From the NCBI GenBank assembly GCA_027493525.1, contig JAOSKN010000002.1, forward strand, positions 2,532,279-2,596,278: DNA of 64,000 nt. Reading direction: 5' to 3'. The position numbers and the translations under genes are program-made. Below, one piece after another: positions 20,470 through 29,856 of the stretch (position 1 is the first letter of the stretch; every line of letters starts with the position of its first letter). The notes under the pieces are model-generated. The model made no database searches and was not told the DNA's origin. It saw nothing but the letters and a program-made list of their open reading frames with translations. The DNA is from Planctomycetota bacterium. Its GTDB lineage: Bacteria > Planctomycetota > SZUA-567 > H5-PLA8.

Positions 20470-21300
20470 TTGAGCCGCCGCAAGGATCCCCGCTTGCCCC
20501 TCCGCGTCCGCCTTCGCGATGTCCGCGCGTTTCTCGACGGGTTCGAGCGCCGCTACGACCTCGCCGCGCTGAGCGGGGAAGACCGCGCGGGGCTGGAGCA
20601 CTGGCGCCGCCACGAGGCCCCGCGCTGGACCGAATCGCTTAACCTCGTCCTGCGCGGCGCGCCCCGGCGCGTGCTGAATCTCGGCACCTACTACGGCTTT
20701 CTCGACCTGTACCTGAAGGACGAACTCGGGCTGGACGTGCTCGGCGTGGATCATCCCGAGGTCGCACCGCGGCTGGAGCCCTACTGGCGCGCCAACGGGC
20801 TCCAGGTGCTGCTTTGCGACCTGGCCCGCGAGGCGCTGCTGGTCGAGGCCGCTTCGTTCGACGCGGTGCTGGCGTGCGAGATCGTCGAGCACGTTCGCGC
20901 GCGCCCGCGCACCGTCTTTGCCCGCGCCCGGGAGGCGCTGAAGCCCGGCGGCGCGCTCGTCGCCACCACGCCCAACGTCGCGCGGCTCAGCAACGTCCTG
21001 CACCTGCTGGAGGGGAAGAACATCCAGCTTCCGCTGCGGGACGTGCCGGAGGGCTCGAGCGCGCACGCGACCGACCACTGGCACCATATCCGCGAGTACA
21101 CGCCCGCGGAACTGGCCGAGGAGGCGCGCGCGGCGGGCTTCGCGGACGTCGAACGGATCATGAGCGCCTGCTGGGACCGCCCGGGCGCGGCCGGCGAGCG
21201 CAGCCTCGCCCGCGAGGTCCTGAAGGGCCTCTGGTTTCCCTGCACGTTCGTCTTCCGCCGCTGGCGCTCCTGCATCATGCTGCGCGCGCGGAACCCCTGA
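20470..21300 (+). CDS. Class I SAM-dependent methyltransferase
   Basis: RVLNLGTYYGFLDLYL, FDAVLACEIVEHV, LKPGGALVATTPN; start codon (TTG 20470) uncertain. Confidence 0.75.
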   Translation: MSRRKDPRLPLRVRLRDVRAFLDGFERRYDLAALSGEDRAGLEHWRRHEAPRWTESLNLVLRGAPRRVLNLGTYYGFLDLYLKDELGLDVLGVDHPEVAPRLEPYWRANGLQVLLCDLAREALLVEAASFDAVLACEIVEHVRARPRTVFARAREALKPGGALVATTPNVARLSNVLHLLEGKNIQLPLRDVPEGSSAHATDHWHHIREYTPAELAEEARAAGFADVERIMSACWDRPGAAGERSLAREVLKGLWFPCTFVFRRWRSCIMLRARNP

Positions 21301-21398
21301 GTGCCGCGCCGCCGGGTCTTCGTTTGCCATTTTCGGCCCGCGTCTTACGTTGCAGCTTTCCACGTGAACGCCTTTCGCCACCCAGGTGAGGAACCTCC

Positions 21399-22511
21399 AT
21401 GTCCGAGCGCAAGACCAAGGTGGGCGTCGTCGGCTGCGGCGCGATCAGCCGCCAGTATTTCACCGTGATGAAGACGATGAAGATCCTCGAAGTCGCCGCC
21501 TGCGCGGACCTCTTCGAGGACGCGGCGCGCAAGCGCGCCGAGGAGTTCGAGATCCCCAGGGCCTGCCCGGTCAAGGACCTGCTCGCCGATCCCGAGATCG
21601 AGATCGTCGTCAACCTGACCATTCCCGGCGTCCACGCCGAAGTGGACCTGCAGATCCTCGAGGCCGGCAAGCATCCGCACAGCGAGAAGCCCCTCGCGGT
21701 CGACCGCGCCAGCGGCAAAAAGGTCCTCGACCTCGCGAAGGCCAAGGGCCTGCGGGTGGGCTGCGCGCCGGACACTTTCCTGGGCGGCGGGCACCAGACC
21801 GCGCGGCGGCTGATCGACGAGGGCGTCATCGGCGAGCCCGTCGCGGCCACGGCGTTCATGCAGGGGCACGGCCACGAGAGCTGGCATCCCAACCCCGAGT
21901 TCTACTACAAGCCCGGCGGCGGGCCGATGTTCGACATGGGCCCGTACTACCTCACCGCGCTGGTCAACATGATCGGGCCGGTGCGGGCCATTACCGGCGT
22001 CACGCGCATCACCTTCAAGGAACGCAAGATCACTAGCCAGCCCAAGGCCGGGCAGCTCATCCAGGTCGAAGTCCCCACGCACGTGGCCGGGCTGCTCGAA
22101 TTCCACAACGGCGCGGTCGGGACGATCGTACAGAGCTTCGACGTGTGGGGGCATCACCTGCCGTGCCTGGAAGTTCACGGCACCGAGGGCAGCATGCAGG
22201 CGCCGGACCCCAACGGCTTCGGCGGGAAGGTCTTCCTGCGCCTGCCGGGCAAATTCGAAGGCTGGGTCGAGGCCTCGAGCAAGCACCGCTACAACGAGGC
22301 CGGGCGCGGCCTGGGCGTCGCCGACATGGCCTACGCTCTCCGTTCGGGCCGGCCGCACCGCGTCAGCGGCGAGCTGGCCTTCCATGTCCTCGACATGATG
22401 CAGGCCTTTCACGAATCCAGCGACGCGGGGAAAAAGGTGGTCCTCGAGAGCCGCTGCGAGCGCCCCGCGCCGCTGCCGGTTGGCTTGCAGGAAGGAATCT
22501 TGGATCCTTGA
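21399..22511 (+). CDS. Gfo/Idh/MocA family oxidoreductase
   Basis: [50 protein letters not shown]. Confidence 0.9.
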   Translation: MSERKTKVGVVGCGAISRQYFTVMKTMKILEVAACADLFEDAARKRAEEFEIPRACPVKDLLADPEIEIVVNLTIPGVHAEVDLQILEAGKHPHSEKPLAVDRASGKKVLDLAKAKGLRVGCAPDTFLGGGHQTARRLIDEGVIGEPVAATAFMQGHGHESWHPNPEFYYKPGGGPMFDMGPYYLTALVNMIGPVRAITGVTRITFKERKITSQPKAGQLIQVEVPTHVAGLLEFHNGAVGTIVQSFDVWGHHLPCLEVHGTEGSMQAPDPNGFGGKVFLRLPGKFEGWVEASSKHRYNEAGRGLGVADMAYALRSGRPHRVSGELAFHVLDMMQAFHESSDAGKKVVLESRCERPAPLPVGLQEGILDP

Positions 22512-22517
22512 CAAGGG

Positions 22518-22584
22518 AGTGAAAGGTGACCAGTGAACGGTAAGGGCATCTGGAAACAGGTTGCTGGAAACTGGAAACTCGCTC
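22518..22584 (+). repeat. Two adjacent heptad arrays: agtgaaa-ggtgacc-agtgaac-ggtaagg and ctggaaa-caggttg-ctggaaa-ctggaaa-ctcgctc
   Basis: 7-nt periodicity between two convergent genes. Confidence 0.7.
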
Positions 22585-23839
22585 ACGCGCGCGGCCGGAC
22601 GCGGCTGAAGACGACTTTCAGGTAGCGGCCTTCGGGCATGTGGATCGACCACGGGTGGTCGGGCGAAGCTCCGCCGACGTGAAAGACTTGCAGGTCTTTA
22701 TTCGCCTCGGCGGCGGCTTCGCGGAGCACGCCGAGCAGGTCTTCTTCGCCGACCAATCCCGTGCACGAGCAGCTCACCAGCACGCCGCCGTCCTCGAGGC
22801 ACTGCATCCCCAGCCGGTTCATGTCCTGGTAGGCTTCCAGCGCCTTGGGGCGTTCCTCGCGGGTCACGGCGAGCTTGGGCGGATCGAGCACGACGCGGGC
22901 GAACTTGCGGCGCGCGGCGCGGTGGTCGCGCAGCACGTCGAAAACGTTGGCGTGGCGGGCGCGGACCTTTCCTTCGACGCCGTTGAGCTTCAGGTTCTCC
23001 TCGGCGACGGCGACGGCGTTCTCGTCGAGGTCCACGGCCTCGACCTGCTTCGCGCCGGCGAGCGCCGCCTGCACGGCGAAGCCGCCGGAGTAGCAGCAGC
23101 CGTCGAAAAGTTCGGCGCCGCGGCAGAGTTCGGCCAGCCGCGCGCGGTGCTCGCGCTGGTCGGCGAAGAAACCCGTCTTGTGCCCGCGGCGCAGGTCCAC
23201 GTGGAAGCGCGCGGGGCCTTCGCGGACGATCAGCTTGCGCGGGGCGTCCTCGTCGGCGTCCAATTCGATGGGCATGCCTTCCAGCTTCGCGCTGCGCCGG
23301 TCCACGCGCACGACCAGCCGCGCCTCGGGGAAGTGCGCGCGCAGGCTGTCCTTTAGCCATGCCAGGTGCCGGAACATGCCGGCGCTGAAGAGTTCCACCA
23401 CCAGCGCCTCGCCCAGGCGGTCCACCACGAGCCCGGAAAGCCCGTCGCCGTCGCTGTGGACGACCCGGTAGGCGTCGGTCTTCTCGGGGAGCCTCAGGAC
23501 CGCGTGCCGGAACGCCACCGCCGCGCCGAGCCGCTCGGCGAACCAGGCCGCATCGGGCGTGACGCGCGGGTCCTCGGTAAGCAGGCGCACGCCGATCTCG
23601 CTGTTCGCGTTGTAGAATCCGCAGCCTACGCGATGGCCATCGCGGCTGACGAGTTCGACCAGCGAACCCGGCGGGAGGTCGTGGCGCTCCTGAAGCATGC
23701 GCCGGTAGACCCACGGATGCCGCCCGCCGCGCCGCGAACGCATCTCGACGACGGGCAGCTTCTCGCCGCGCGCGGGCAGCCGCGCGTCGCGTTCGTCGCG
23801 CAGCTCTCGGTGGAGGCGCTTTTCGGATCGTTTGCTCAT
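22583..23839 (-). CDS. Class I SAM-dependent rRNA methyltransferase, RlmI/YccW-like (PUA + methyltransferase)
   Basis: GRHPWVYRRMLQ, FADQREHRARLAELCRGAELFDGCCYSGGFAVQAALAGA, VVLDPPKLA, GVLVSCSCTGLV. Confidence 0.9.
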   Translation of the reverse strand: MSKRSEKRLHRELRDERDARLPARGEKLPVVEMRSRRGGRHPWVYRRMLQERHDLPPGSLVELVSRDGHRVGCGFYNANSEIGVRLLTEDPRVTPDAAWFAERLGAAVAFRHAVLRLPEKTDAYRVVHSDGDGLSGLVVDRLGEALVVELFSAGMFRHLAWLKDSLRAHFPEARLVVRVDRRSAKLEGMPIELDADEDAPRKLIVREGPARFHVDLRRGHKTGFFADQREHRARLAELCRGAELFDGCCYSGGFAVQAALAGAKQVEAVDLDENAVAVAEENLKLNGVEGKVRARHANVFDVLRDHRAARRKFARVVLDPPKLAVTREERPKALEAYQDMNRLGMQCLEDGGVLVSCSCTGLVGEEDLLGVLREAAAEANKDLQVFHVGGASPDHPWSIHMPEGRYLKVVFSRVRPRA

Positions 23840-23844
23840 AAGAA

Positions 23845-23929
23845 GGGAACCGGGACCCGGCATCCGGAAACCGGGAAAGAAGCCAAAAGAGTTCAGGTGT
23901 GGAAATCTCGGAGTCCGGAGTCCGGTTCC
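23845..23929 (+). repeat. Two heptad arrays: gggaacc-gggaccc-ggcatcc-ggaaacc-gggaaag (23845-23879) and cggagtc-cggagtc-cggttcc (23909-23929)
   Basis: 7-nt periodicity in a 99-bp intergenic spacer. Confidence 0.7.
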
Positions 23930-23938
23930 CTGCCCCCG

Positions 23939-24835
23939 TTAGTCTGGGATCTTCACGAACGGCCCGCCGCGGCACTCCTTCAGGTAATTCAGGCCGCGCA
24001 CCTGGCCGGTCATCTCCAGGTCGCCGCGGTAGACCGGATCGTGCCAGCCTTCGATGTCGATGGCGCCCTTGAACCCGCCCATGCGCAGGAGCGTGATCAC
24101 GTCCGTCCAGTTCGTGTCGCCGAAGCCCGGCGTGCGATGGTAGACGTAGGGTTTGCCGCCGCGGATGCCGGAGGTCTTGACCACGTCCCAGAGCACCGTC
24201 GCGTCCTTGCCGTGCACGTGGAAGACCTTGTGGACCCACTTGCGCAACTGGGGCAGTGGATCGATCAGGCTGTTCATCTGGTGGCAGGGTTCCCATTCCA
24301 GGCCGATGTTCTCGGCGGGCAGCTCGTTGAACATCAGCTCCCACGCCGCCGGAGCGTGGGCGATGTTCCAGTCGCCGTACTCCCACGTCCCGCCCATGTC
24401 GCAGTTCTCGAAGGCCAGCCGCACGCCCTTGTCGGCGGCGCGCCTGGCCAGCGGGCCGAAGACCTTCTTGTACGTCTTCATCGACTCGGGGATCGGCTTG
24501 TTGACGATCCGCCCGGCGAAGCCGCAGACGATGTCGCAGCCGAAGAGGTGCGCGCTGTCGATCAGCTTCGTCCAGCCTTGCGCGTTGACCTTGTCTTCGA
24601 GCGGGTTGCCGTAGATGCCGATGCTGCTGATCACGGCCCCGGTTCCGCTCTCCTTCAGGAAGCCCGTGACTTCGCGCGCGATCTTCTTCACGTCCACGTC
24701 GCCGATATGCTTCCAGAACGTCAGCTCGAAGCTCTCGAAGCCGTGGGGAAGGATCTGGCGCAGGTACGCGGCGCCTTTGGCGGCCGGCGCCAGCGTCCCG
24801 ATGCGGATGTCCTGGTGGTTCTCGTGGCCCTTCAT
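23939..24835 (-). CDS. Sugar phosphate isomerase/epimerase (TIM barrel, AP endonuclease 2 family)
   Basis: GVRLAFENCDMGGTWEYGDWNIAHAPAAWELMFNELPAENIGLEWEPCHQM, VHGKDA, IDIEGWHDPV. Confidence 0.85.
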   Translation of the reverse strand: MKGHENHQDIRIGTLAPAAKGAAYLRQILPHGFESFELTFWKHIGDVDVKKIAREVTGFLKESGTGAVISSIGIYGNPLEDKVNAQGWTKLIDSAHLFGCDIVCGFAGRIVNKPIPESMKTYKKVFGPLARRAADKGVRLAFENCDMGGTWEYGDWNIAHAPAAWELMFNELPAENIGLEWEPCHQMNSLIDPLPQLRKWVHKVFHVHGKDATVLWDVVKTSGIRGGKPYVYHRTPGFGDTNWTDVITLLRMGGFKGAIDIEGWHDPVYRGDLEMTGQVRGLNYLKECRGGPFVKIPD

Positions 24836-25055
24836 GCACGCGCTCCTGTCCTGCGGGGTTGAACGGAAGGCGAAAGCTTAGCGTGCGCGCGCGGCATTGC
24901 CATGCGTGAACGGGAGGCACTATTCACCGCCGAGAAGGCAGCGAGCGCGGAGCAAAGGGGAGCTTTCCACAACTAAACCAAAGCCCCGCCCGAGTAGTTT
25001 TTCTTGACGCAGATCTCCGCGTCCTCCGCGCTCTCTGTGGTGAAAAGGCCGTTAG

Positions 25056-25967
25056 TTAGCCATGCGCTGGGCTCAGGAACAGCAGCGCCGTGCCGCCGAC
25101 GGCCAACATCGCGCCGGCGAAGGCGCGGAGCGAGACCTTTTCTTTATGCAGCAGGACCGTGCAGGGAATGATCAGGACCGGCACCAGGGCCATGATCGTC
25201 GAGGCGATGCCCGTGGCGGTGTGCTGGACCGCGAGCAGCGAGAGGCCCACGCCCAGGAAGGGCCCGAAGAAGGAGCCGCCGAGGCTGTAGAGCATCCCGC
25301 GCCCGTCGGAGAGCGACTCCCAGACGCGCGGCCACCAGCCGATGCAGAGGAACAGCACCGCGAATCCGGCGATGCCCGCGACCACGCGGATCTGCGTCGC
25401 GGCGAACGGGTCGTACTCGCCCATCCCGAACTTGCCCAGCACCAGCCCCAGCGCCTGGCCCACCGCGCCGCCGAAGGCCAGCGCGATCCCCTGAAAGCGC
25501 CTCAGCGAGGACTGTTCGCCTGCTTCGGGCTGCCGCTCCAGGACCACCCACGCCACCCCGGACAGGGTCAACGCCATCCCGAGCCAGTCCTGCGCGCGTA
25601 GCGTCTCGCCGAGCAGCAGCCAGCCGCATAGCGCGGCCAGGGGCGGCCAGAGCGACATCACCAGCATGGAGAGGCGCGGGCCGACCAGCAGGTACGAACG
25701 GAAGAGGCACAGATCGCCCAGCGTGAAGCCGATGAAGCCGCTCAGCGCGAGCCAGCCCCAGGCCTCGGGTGTCGCATCGCCCGGGACCGCGTAGCCGCGC
25801 GTGAGCCAGCCGTAGAGCGCCAGGAAAGCAAAGGCCATGAAGAGCCGGACCTGGTTCAGGGTCAGGCTGCCGATGCGGTGCGCCGCGGCCGAGAAGAAGA
25901 GCGCGCTGCCGGTCCAGCAGACGGCCGTGCCGAGCGCGGCGAATTCGCCGGTAAAGGTGTGCGGCAT
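25056..25967 (-). CDS. EamA/DMT-superfamily transporter
   Basis: About ten hydrophobic segments, two EamA-like halves (GWLLLGETLRAQDWLGMALTLSGV; LHKEKVSLRAFAGAMLAVGGTALLF). Confidence 0.85.
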   Translation of the reverse strand: MPHTFTGEFAALGTAVCWTGSALFFSAAAHRIGSLTLNQVRLFMAFAFLALYGWLTRGYAVPGDATPEAWGWLALSGFIGFTLGDLCLFRSYLLVGPRLSMLVMSLWPPLAALCGWLLLGETLRAQDWLGMALTLSGVAWVVLERQPEAGEQSSLRRFQGIALAFGGAVGQALGLVLGKFGMGEYDPFAATQIRVVAGIAGFAVLFLCIGWWPRVWESLSDGRGMLYSLGGSFFGPFLGVGLSLLAVQHTATGIASTIMALVPVLIIPCTVLLHKEKVSLRAFAGAMLAVGGTALLFLSPAHG

Positions 25968-26060
25968 GGAGGCAGGAGGTCTAGCGCACTTCCCAGGGAG
26001 TGCAACGGCATTCGATCGGGCGCGACCCGGCCGGACGCCGGGCCGCGCCGCGTTCGCGGT

Positions 26061-27572
26061 TCAGATCGATTTCTGCGTCCCGAAGCGCCGCTCCAGTGCG
26101 GCCTTCGCCTGCACGCGGTCGTCGAAGGGGCGCTTCTCGGTCCCGACGATCTGGTAGTCCTCGTGCCCCTTTCCGGCGATGAGCACCACGTCGCCGGGGC
26201 GGGCCTCGCCGATGGCTTGGTCGATGGCCCGCGCGCGGTCGGGCTCGACGATGAATTTCCCGTGCCGGCGGATGCCCGCGCCGACCTCGGCGATGATCGC
26301 GTGCGGATCCTCGGTGCGCGGGTTGTCGCTGGTGACGACGCCCAGGTCGGCCAGTTCGTCCACGGCGCGCCCCATCTTGGGGCGCTTGGTCCTGTCGCGG
26401 TCGCCGCCGCAGCCGAAGACCACGAGCAGGCGCGAGGGGCCGACCGCGCGCAGGGCCTGCATCACGCGGCGCAGCGCGTCGTCGGTGTGCGCGTAATCCA
26501 CCAGCACGCGGAAGGGCGCGATCCCGTCGCCCACGGCTTGCAGGCGACCGGGCACCCCCGCGAAGCGCTCCAGCGCCGTCATCGCCGCGTCCATGTTGAA
26601 GGTCCGCGTCATATCGCTGCCCAGGACCATCGACGCGCCCAGCGCGGCCAGCGCGTTCTGGATGTTGTGCGCGCCGACGAGACCCCAGCGCAGCACGCGC
26701 TTGCCCCAGGGCGATTCGACCAGGAAGGTGGTCCCCTGGATGTCCATGCGTTTGATCGTCCCACGCAGCTCGGCCTCGCGCCGGTTCTCCATCGTGAAGC
26801 CCAGCACGGTCGCGTGCGTCCGCGCGGCGTACCAGCGCCCGGCCTCGTCATCGAGATTGAGCACCGCATGGGCCGAAGGCGCCAGCGCCTCGAAGAGCAG
26901 CCCCTTGGCGTCGCGGTACTGTTCCATGGTGCGGTGAAAATCCAGATGGTCCTGGGTCAGGTTGGTGAAGACGCCCGCGGCGAACTGGAGTCCCTCCACG
27001 CGCCGCTGCACCAAGCCGTGGCTGGAGACCTCCATGATCGCGGCCCGGCAGCCGTGCTCCGCCATCCGGCGCAGGTAGTCGCAGACGTCGGGGGCTTCGG
27101 GCGTGGTCAGCGGCGCCTCGAGCACGCCCGCCGGGTCGCCCACGTCGTACTCGATGGTGCCCAGGAGCCCGCAGGGCGTGCGCGTGGCATTGAGCAGGTG
27201 CCGGACGAGGTACGCGGAGGTGGACTTCCCGTTGGTGCCCGTCACGGCGCCGAGCTTGAGCCGGCGGTCGGGGATCTCGTGGAAGCGCCGCGCCAGATGC
27301 GCCAGCGCCGCGCGGGCGTGCGGCACGACGATCTGCGGCAGCCCGGTCAGCGGGTCGTCCCGCTCGGTCAGGATCGCCGCCGCGCCGCGTTCCCAGGCGT
27401 CCTTCGCGTAGACCGCCCCGTCGTTGCGCGCGCCGGGGAGCGCGGCGAAGAGGTGCCCCTGCCGCACGCGGCGCGAGTCGATGCTCAGGCCGGTGATCTC
27501 CGTCGCCGGGTCGAGCCGCGGCACGAACTTCGGGGCGGGGGACAGGTCTTCCAGCAAGCGCGCCAGTTGCAT
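26061..27572 (-). CDS. murE: UDP-N-acetylmuramoyl-L-alanyl-D-glutamate--2,6-diaminopimelate ligase
   Basis: LSIDSRRVRQGHLFAALPG, GAVTGTNGKSTSAYLVRHLL, DYAHTDDALRRVMQALR, FGCGGDRDRTKRPKMG, TSDNPRTEDP. Confidence 0.95.
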   Translation of the reverse strand: MQLARLLEDLSPAPKFVPRLDPATEITGLSIDSRRVRQGHLFAALPGARNDGAVYAKDAWERGAAAILTERDDPLTGLPQIVVPHARAALAHLARRFHEIPDRRLKLGAVTGTNGKSTSAYLVRHLLNATRTPCGLLGTIEYDVGDPAGVLEAPLTTPEAPDVCDYLRRMAEHGCRAAIMEVSSHGLVQRRVEGLQFAAGVFTNLTQDHLDFHRTMEQYRDAKGLLFEALAPSAHAVLNLDDEAGRWYAARTHATVLGFTMENRREAELRGTIKRMDIQGTTFLVESPWGKRVLRWGLVGAHNIQNALAALGASMVLGSDMTRTFNMDAAMTALERFAGVPGRLQAVGDGIAPFRVLVDYAHTDDALRRVMQALRAVGPSRLLVVFGCGGDRDRTKRPKMGRAVDELADLGVVTSDNPRTEDPHAIIAEVGAGIRRHGKFIVEPDRARAIDQAIGEARPGDVVLIAGKGHEDYQIVGTEKRPFDDRVQAKAALERRFGTQKSI

Positions 27573-27625
27573 GGTCTTTCTCCGTTTCTCCTGACCGAGG
27601 ACACCCGTCCTCAAGTCGCTAATCT

Positions 27626-27660
27626 CGGAACTCGGAACTCGGAACTCGGAACTCGGAACT
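27626..27660 (+). repeat. Perfect heptad array (cggaact)x5
   Basis: Read directly; sits between ftsI stop and murE start. Confidence 0.95.
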
Positions 27661-27665
27661 ACCAT

Positions 27666-29522
27666 CTACCCACCATGCCGGCGGGCCTTGAATTCCTTTT
27701 CGGCCAATTCCTGTTCGCGCTCGGGTCGCGGCGGCACGCCCAGGGCCTTCAGGCCGCGCCGCAGCACCTCCTTGACCGGGGGCGCGGCGACGGTGCCGCC
27801 GTAGTAGCCGAGCTTCTTGTCGGGCTCGTTGACCGCGATCAGGCAGACCAGGCGCGGGTTTTCGACGGGGCCGAAGCCGCAGAAGCTGGCGATGTAGCGC
27901 TCGTGGCTGTAGCCGCCGGGTCCGGGAATCTGCGCCGTGCCGGTCTTGCCGCCGAGCTCGTACTCGGGACACCAGGCGGAGCGCGCGGTCCCCGTGAGCA
28001 CCGTCTCGTGCAGGATCTCGCGCATGTCCAGGCTGGTTCGCTCGGAGAGCACCCGGCGCACGGGCTCGGTGCGCAGTTCGAAAAGCGTCTCGCCGCGCGG
28101 GTTAACGATCCGCTGCACCACCTGCGGGCGCAGCAGCATCCCGCCGTTGACCATCGCGGCGTAGGCGCTGGCGAGCTGGATCGGCGTGACGGCGATCTCC
28201 TGGCCCATGGGCACCGAGAGCAGGCTGTCCTTCGTCCACTTGGCGCGCGGGCGGACGATGCCGCGCCCTTCCCCCGTCAGGTCGATGCGGGTCTTCTCGC
28301 CGAACCCGAAATGCGCCACGGCGTCGTAGACGCCGTCGATGCCCAGCAGCAGGCCCAGCTTGGCCGCCCCGATGTTGCTCGACTTGGTGATGATCTGTTC
28401 CAGGCTGAGCGTGCCGTAGGCGTGGGCGTCGTGGAGCGTGCGGTAACCGACCTTCCACGCGCCGTTCTGGCAGAAGAACGCGGTCCCGCGCGAGGCCAAC
28501 TTCAGTTCCAGCACCTGCGCCGCGATGAAGGTCTTGAAGGTGCTGCCCGGCTCGAAGCAGTCCGTCAGCACGCGGTTGCGGCGGTCGCCGTCCTTGGCCG
28601 CGCCCGGCCGGTTCGGGTCGTAGGTGGGGCGGCAGGCCAGCGCGACCAGCGCGCCGGTGCGGACGTCGAGGACCACGCCGATGCACGACTTGGGATGGTA
28701 AGTCATCGTCACGAGGTCCAGCTCGTCCTCGAGCACGTGCTGGATGCCCGGATGCAGGGTCAGTTCGACTTCCATTCCGGGGCGCGGGGCCTGGGCCTCG
28801 GGCGTGTAGGCGTGCTCCCCGCCGCGGGAGAGCGCGCGCCGCGCCGCGTCGCGCTCGTAGGCGCGGAACCCGGGGATCCCGCGCAGCAGGCCGTCGAGCG
28901 CCAGTTCGACGCCTTCCTTGCCGCCGTCCACGCCGGACCAGCCCAGGACGTGCGCGCACTCCGTGCCCAGCGGGTAGCGGCGGCGGAAGTCCTCCTCGAA
29001 GCCGAGCCCGCGCAGCCCGAGCGCCTGGATTTTTTCGGCCAGGTCGGGCTCCAGGTTCCGGGCGAGGTACACCACCCGCCGGTCCGGGCGGTCCATGCGC
29101 CGGGCGAGGCTTTCCGCGTCGGCTTCCAGGAGCGGGGCGAGCTGGGCGGCGGCCGCGGGCGCATCCTTCAGGATCTTCAGGTCGGCGAAGAGGATCTTGC
29201 GCGACTCGCAGAACACGAGCGTCTCGCCGCCGGCGCCTTTGATCGTCCCACGCGGGGCCGGGAGGCGTTCGGTCGCCGTCCGTTGCCGCTTCGCCTTGGC
29301 GGCCCAGGCCTCATGCTCCAGCACCTGGATCACGTACAGCCGGACCCCCAGCGCGGCGAAGAGCAGGCACAGGGGGACGAAGACCGCGCACTGGCGAAGC
29401 TTCACGGCGCGGTCCACCCCGCCCAGCGGGCCCCAGGCCGCCGAATGGCACGCGCCGGACGCGGCGCGAAGCACCGCGGTGCTCGCGGAGGGCAAGGGCG
29501 TGGCGGCATCCTGCTGGTCCAT
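27666..29522 (-). CDS. ftsI: Penicillin-binding protein 2 / FtsI-type transpeptidase
   Basis: FEPGSTFKTFIAAQ (SxxK), ITKSSNIGAAKLG (SSN), GGKTGTAQIP (KTG). Confidence 0.95.
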   Translation of the reverse strand: MDQQDAATPLPSASTAVLRAASGACHSAAWGPLGGVDRAVKLRQCAVFVPLCLLFAALGVRLYVIQVLEHEAWAAKAKRQRTATERLPAPRGTIKGAGGETLVFCESRKILFADLKILKDAPAAAAQLAPLLEADAESLARRMDRPDRRVVYLARNLEPDLAEKIQALGLRGLGFEEDFRRRYPLGTECAHVLGWSGVDGGKEGVELALDGLLRGIPGFRAYERDAARRALSRGGEHAYTPEAQAPRPGMEVELTLHPGIQHVLEDELDLVTMTYHPKSCIGVVLDVRTGALVALACRPTYDPNRPGAAKDGDRRNRVLTDCFEPGSTFKTFIAAQVLELKLASRGTAFFCQNGAWKVGYRTLHDAHAYGTLSLEQIITKSSNIGAAKLGLLLGIDGVYDAVAHFGFGEKTRIDLTGEGRGIVRPRAKWTKDSLLSVPMGQEIAVTPIQLASAYAAMVNGGMLLRPQVVQRIVNPRGETLFELRTEPVRRVLSERTSLDMREILHETVLTGTARSAWCPEYELGGKTGTAQIPGPGGYSHERYIASFCGFGPVENPRLVCLIAVNEPDKKLGYYGGTVAAPPVKEVLRRGLKALGVPPRPEREQELAEKEFKARRHGG

Positions 29523-29555
29523 GCGCGCGTCCAGACTGGGTAGGCCCCGCGGCGC

Positions 29556-29837
29556 TCAGCGCCCGGCCGGCGCGGCGCGGGGGGCGTACGCCTCCAGGTC
29601 GGAGGTCGGTTTCACGGCCAGGCCCAACTGCCCGGCCCGTTCCATGACTTGATCGGGGGTTTGCAGGGCCAGCAGGCGCGTCCGCTCCTCGCGGATGGCC
29701 TTGCGGACCCGGCGCAGGTTCGCTTCCATTTCAGCCACGCGGTAGCCGAGTTCGGTCTGGCGCTGGCTGTCGCGGACGGTCAGCAGGCCCGCGCAGGCCA
29801 GTGCGCCCACGACCAGCAGATGCCTTCCGCTCACCAT
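29556..29837 (-). CDS. Small membrane protein in the FtsL position of the dcw cluster
   Basis: 93 aa, N-terminal TM (LLVVGALACAGLLTVRD) followed by coiled-coil-like helix; located between rsmH and ftsI. Confidence 0.6.
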   Translation of the reverse strand: MVSGRHLLVVGALACAGLLTVRDSQRQTELGYRVAEMEANLRRVRKAIREERTRLLALQTPDQVMERAGQLGLAVKPTSDLEAYAPRAAPAGR

Positions 29838-29856
29838 GCTCGGAACCTCGCCGCGT

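Noticed and set aside
24900-25050. Degenerate gcgcggag/ctccgcg-type repeats (also 58117-58150)
   Set aside because: Short, weakly periodic similarity; insufficient to define a repeat element without a genome-wide search
25878-29543. 1221-aa plus-strand ORF
   Set aside because: Antisense to murE and ftsI, both clearly coding; a by-product of high GC third positions
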